Source: Vombatus ursinus (Eukaryota; Chordata; Mammalia; Diprotodontia; Vombatidae). Taken from it: DNA of 64,000 bases. The notes below the pieces were generated by a model that saw only the letters and a list, made by a program, of their open reading frames with translations, was not told the origin of the DNA and did no database searches. Position 1 is the first letter of the stretch. Each line of letters opens with the position of its first letter. This document shows positions 62,240 to 64,000 of the stretch, piece by piece. Where the stretch lies: assembly GCF_900497805.2 (NCBI RefSeq), contig NW_020954556.1:26998003-27062002 (forward strand). The letters run 5' to 3'. A program made the position numbers and the translations under genes.

Positions 62240-62430
62240 GCCCATTACTATCTCATTTGCTCTTCACAATAACCTTGGATTATTGTGCTATCCCCATTTT
62301 TTAGATGATGAAACACAAGTCAAGTGACTTGCCCAGGATCACACAGCTAGTTAAGTATTTGAGGCTGAATTTGAACTCAGGTCTTTCTGATTCCAAGCCC
62401 CAGGCTCAATTCACTGAGCCACTTAGCCCC
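62240..62430 (-). repeat. CORE-SINE / MIR copy
   Basis: 'attactatctcatttgctcttcacaataacc', 'gacttgcccaggatcacacagctag', 'gaactcaggtctttctgattccaagcc', 'tcactgagccacttagcccc', reversed. Confidence 0.82.
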
Positions 62431-62494
62431 TAATGACAGACATTGTGAACCTGAGTGACTGGGATGAGATTGCATTATCAACTGCCTCTTATGC

Positions 62495-62653
62495 ATTTTG
62501 AATTGGAAGCCATGTAGGCATATCAAACTTGGTATGTCCATGACAAAACTCATTACCTTTCCCACCAAACACTTCCCTCTTTCTCGCTTCTTTTTTCCAG
62601 TCAATGGCACCATCATCCTCCCAGTCATCTAGGCTCACAATCTCAGCATTATT
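62495..62653 (+). repeat. L2 RT region, left part (split by SINE)
   Basis: 'gccatgtaggcatatcaaacttggtatgtcc' and 'caatggcaccatcatcctcccagtcatctaggctcacaatctcagc' are sense L2 ORF sequence. Confidence 0.8.
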
Positions 62654-62654
62654 A

Positions 62655-62900
62655 GGGGCAGCTAGGTGACTCAGTGGATTGAGACCAGGGCCTGGCGTCA
62701 GGAAGACTTGAATTCAAATCCCACCTCCACCACTTAGCAGCTGGATGACTCCAGGCACTCTCTTTGCCTCATTTTCCTTATCTGTAAAATGGAGATAATA
62801 ATAGCACTTACTTCCCAGGGTTGAGATAGTAATTGCAAAGCACCTAGCACAGTGTCCATCACATAAGTAAGCCCTATGTGTGCTAGCTATTATTATTATC
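62655..62900 (+). repeat. CORE-SINE inserted into L2
   Basis: 'ggggcagctaggtgactcagtgg', 'gcagctggatgactccaggc', 'ctgtaaaatggagataataatagc', 'aaagcacctagcacagtgtccatcac', ending in ATT units. An attatta-type repeat on both sides may be its target duplication. Confidence 0.88.
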
Positions 62901-62901
62901 C

Positions 62902-63040
62902 TTAACACATCACTTGCACTCACCTCACACATCCAATCTGTTGCCAAATCTAGCCATTTCTACTTTCAAAACATTCTTTCTAAATGTCCCCTTCTCTCCA
63001 CTCACACAGCTGTTATTCTGGGGCAGGTCCCTTGTAATCT
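62902..63040 (+). repeat. L2 RT region, right part
   Basis: 'cacacatccaatctgttgccaaatctagccatttctac' and 'gtccccttctctccactcacacagctg' continue the L2 copy. Confidence 0.82.
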
Positions 63041-63044
63041 CGAA

Positions 63045-63130
63045 ACTGGATTAAGTCATGTCATCATTTCCCTGATGTCATGGTCCTCTTCCAGTAAGAA
63101 AGACAAAAACCACAACAAAGAGGCCTATTC
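63045..63130 (+). repeat. Tail of a SINE of the zinc-finger-LINE-tailed family
   Basis: 'ctggattaagtcatgtcatcatttccctgatgtcatggtcctcttccagtaagaaagac' and a CA/AAC-rich end. Same tail as 28290 and 52285. Confidence 0.6.
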
Positions 63131-63149
63131 ACTGAATAGGTGTCGCCTC

Positions 63150-63350
63150 ACTCCAAGTGAGAACCTGAAAAGACTTTAGCTTTAAAAGGCCCACTGCATA
63201 TGGGCCATCTCTAGTCATCCTGATTGATATCTGGCTCAGATATGATGGCTTGAAAGAAGAAAGTGAGGCTGAGGACTTTGCACAGCCCTCTCGCTCTCAA
63301 ATCCTATTCAATTCCAAGTCATGTCATCATCTCCCTGCTTGTTGCTTGCT
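63150..63350 (+). repeat. SINE body of the same second family
   Basis: 'tgggccatctctagtcatcctgattgatatctggc', 'agtgaggctgaggactttgcacagccctc', 'caagtcatgtcatcatctccc'. It lies in tandem with the tail fragment just upstream. Confidence 0.6.
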
Positions 63351-63911
63351 TGCTTGGTTTGGTTTGGCCAGCACAGAGTAGTGAGTGATTGATTATAACT
63401 CACTTTGTTCTGACCCACTATAGTTCAATACTACAATGATCTATGATTTCATCAGTTCAATTATTCCTTCTGCTAAGGCAGAATGCAAACTCTCTCTTAT
63501 TTGGGGAATGACCTTTAAGAGTTGTTGTGGCTGAAAAATTTATCTCTTTGTGGCCAATTAGTGATAAGTGTCTCTGGTCCTTAGAGGACAGATATGCAAT
63601 CTGTCACCAGACCTATGCTTAATACCCCTGGCATAGTCTTTGAGAATCCAGGGTTCTCTCCTGCCACAATGAGATAACATAGTAGCACTTCAATGGAATG
63701 GGCAAAATACTTATATTAACAAAATCTAGGAGAAGTCATATGCAGCATGGCAAAGTGAATAGAGAGTCACCTTACAAATCAGAAGGATCCGGTATGGTGT
63801 GAACAATATCCTAAGTCTCCCTAGTCCCCATGCAACATCGGTGAATTTTCCTTAAAAGGTATGGAGACTGTCCTTGAGAACTGAAGAATCTTGTATTGGG
63901 AGCTTTCTACA
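63351..63911. other. Mostly unrecognised
   Basis: A weak SINE-like head ('gcagcatggcaaagtgaatagagagtcacc') lies near 63742. Otherwise nothing is identified. Confidence 0.4.
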
Positions 63912-63944
63912 CTAAGAAAGGAAAAAGGGGAAAAAAGGAAGAAA

Positions 63945-63998
<54 letters not shown>

Positions 63999-64000
63999 AA
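63912..64000. repeat. (GAAA)n microsatellite at window end
   Basis: AGG/GGAA units pass into pure GAAA and continue to the edge, so the full length is not seen. Confidence 0.93.

Overview
This 64 kb window looks like marsupial nuclear DNA from a gene-free stretch (intergenic or deep intron). The main evidence is repeat content: dozens of tRNA-headed SINEs that start with gggcagctaggtgg, many carrying an RTE/BovB-like tail (gagtcagacacgactgaacaac); MIR and L2 relics; marsupial-style L1 3' ends; a compact HAL1-like element; an RTE 3' end; and CR1/L3 pieces. An Australian marsupial is possible but is not decided by the sequence. Family names are assigned from memory, without a library search. 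No host exon, rRNA, functional tRNA or CRISPR array was recognised.

Layout. 1-6600: MIR and L2 fragments, one young SINE with target-site duplications (3472-3661), and plain sequence. 6.6-12.5 kb: L2 reverse-transcriptase fragments, one of them (8600-12478) split by a complete-looking 2.63 kb HAL1 (9421-12051) with a 16 bp target duplication. 12.5-21 kb: SINE/MIR/L2 mosaic, an L1 3' end inside a SINE (17974-18706), a hAT-like non-autonomous element and an RTE 3' end. 21-31 kb: an unclassified LTR-like stretch, a processed-pseudogene-like copy of TMA7 (22606-22764), CR1, two L1 3' ends with clear target duplications, and several nested SINEs. 31-42 kb: terminal-inverted-repeat relics, L2, a Ty3/Gypsy chromodomain fossil (about 35066-35390), and a long antisense L2 (38593-41140) holding a SINE and a Tigger-like element. 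42-64 kb: a Ty3/Gypsy pol fossil (about 43340-45080) and a second one (about 59230-59850), L2 and CR1 pieces, another L1 3' end, a second copy of the Tigger-like element, and several microsatellites.

The most notable content is the set of three separate, decayed Ty3/Gypsy chromovirus-type fossils, all on the minus strand, in a lineage where such elements are scarce. The rest is a layered record of insertions: L2, CR1 and MIR are oldest; DNA elements and L1/HAL1 come next; the SINEs with intact target duplications are youngest. No genes act together here; what interaction is visible is LINE-SINE partnership through shared 3' tails (RTE with RTE-tailed SINEs, and a zinc-finger LINE with a second SINE family).
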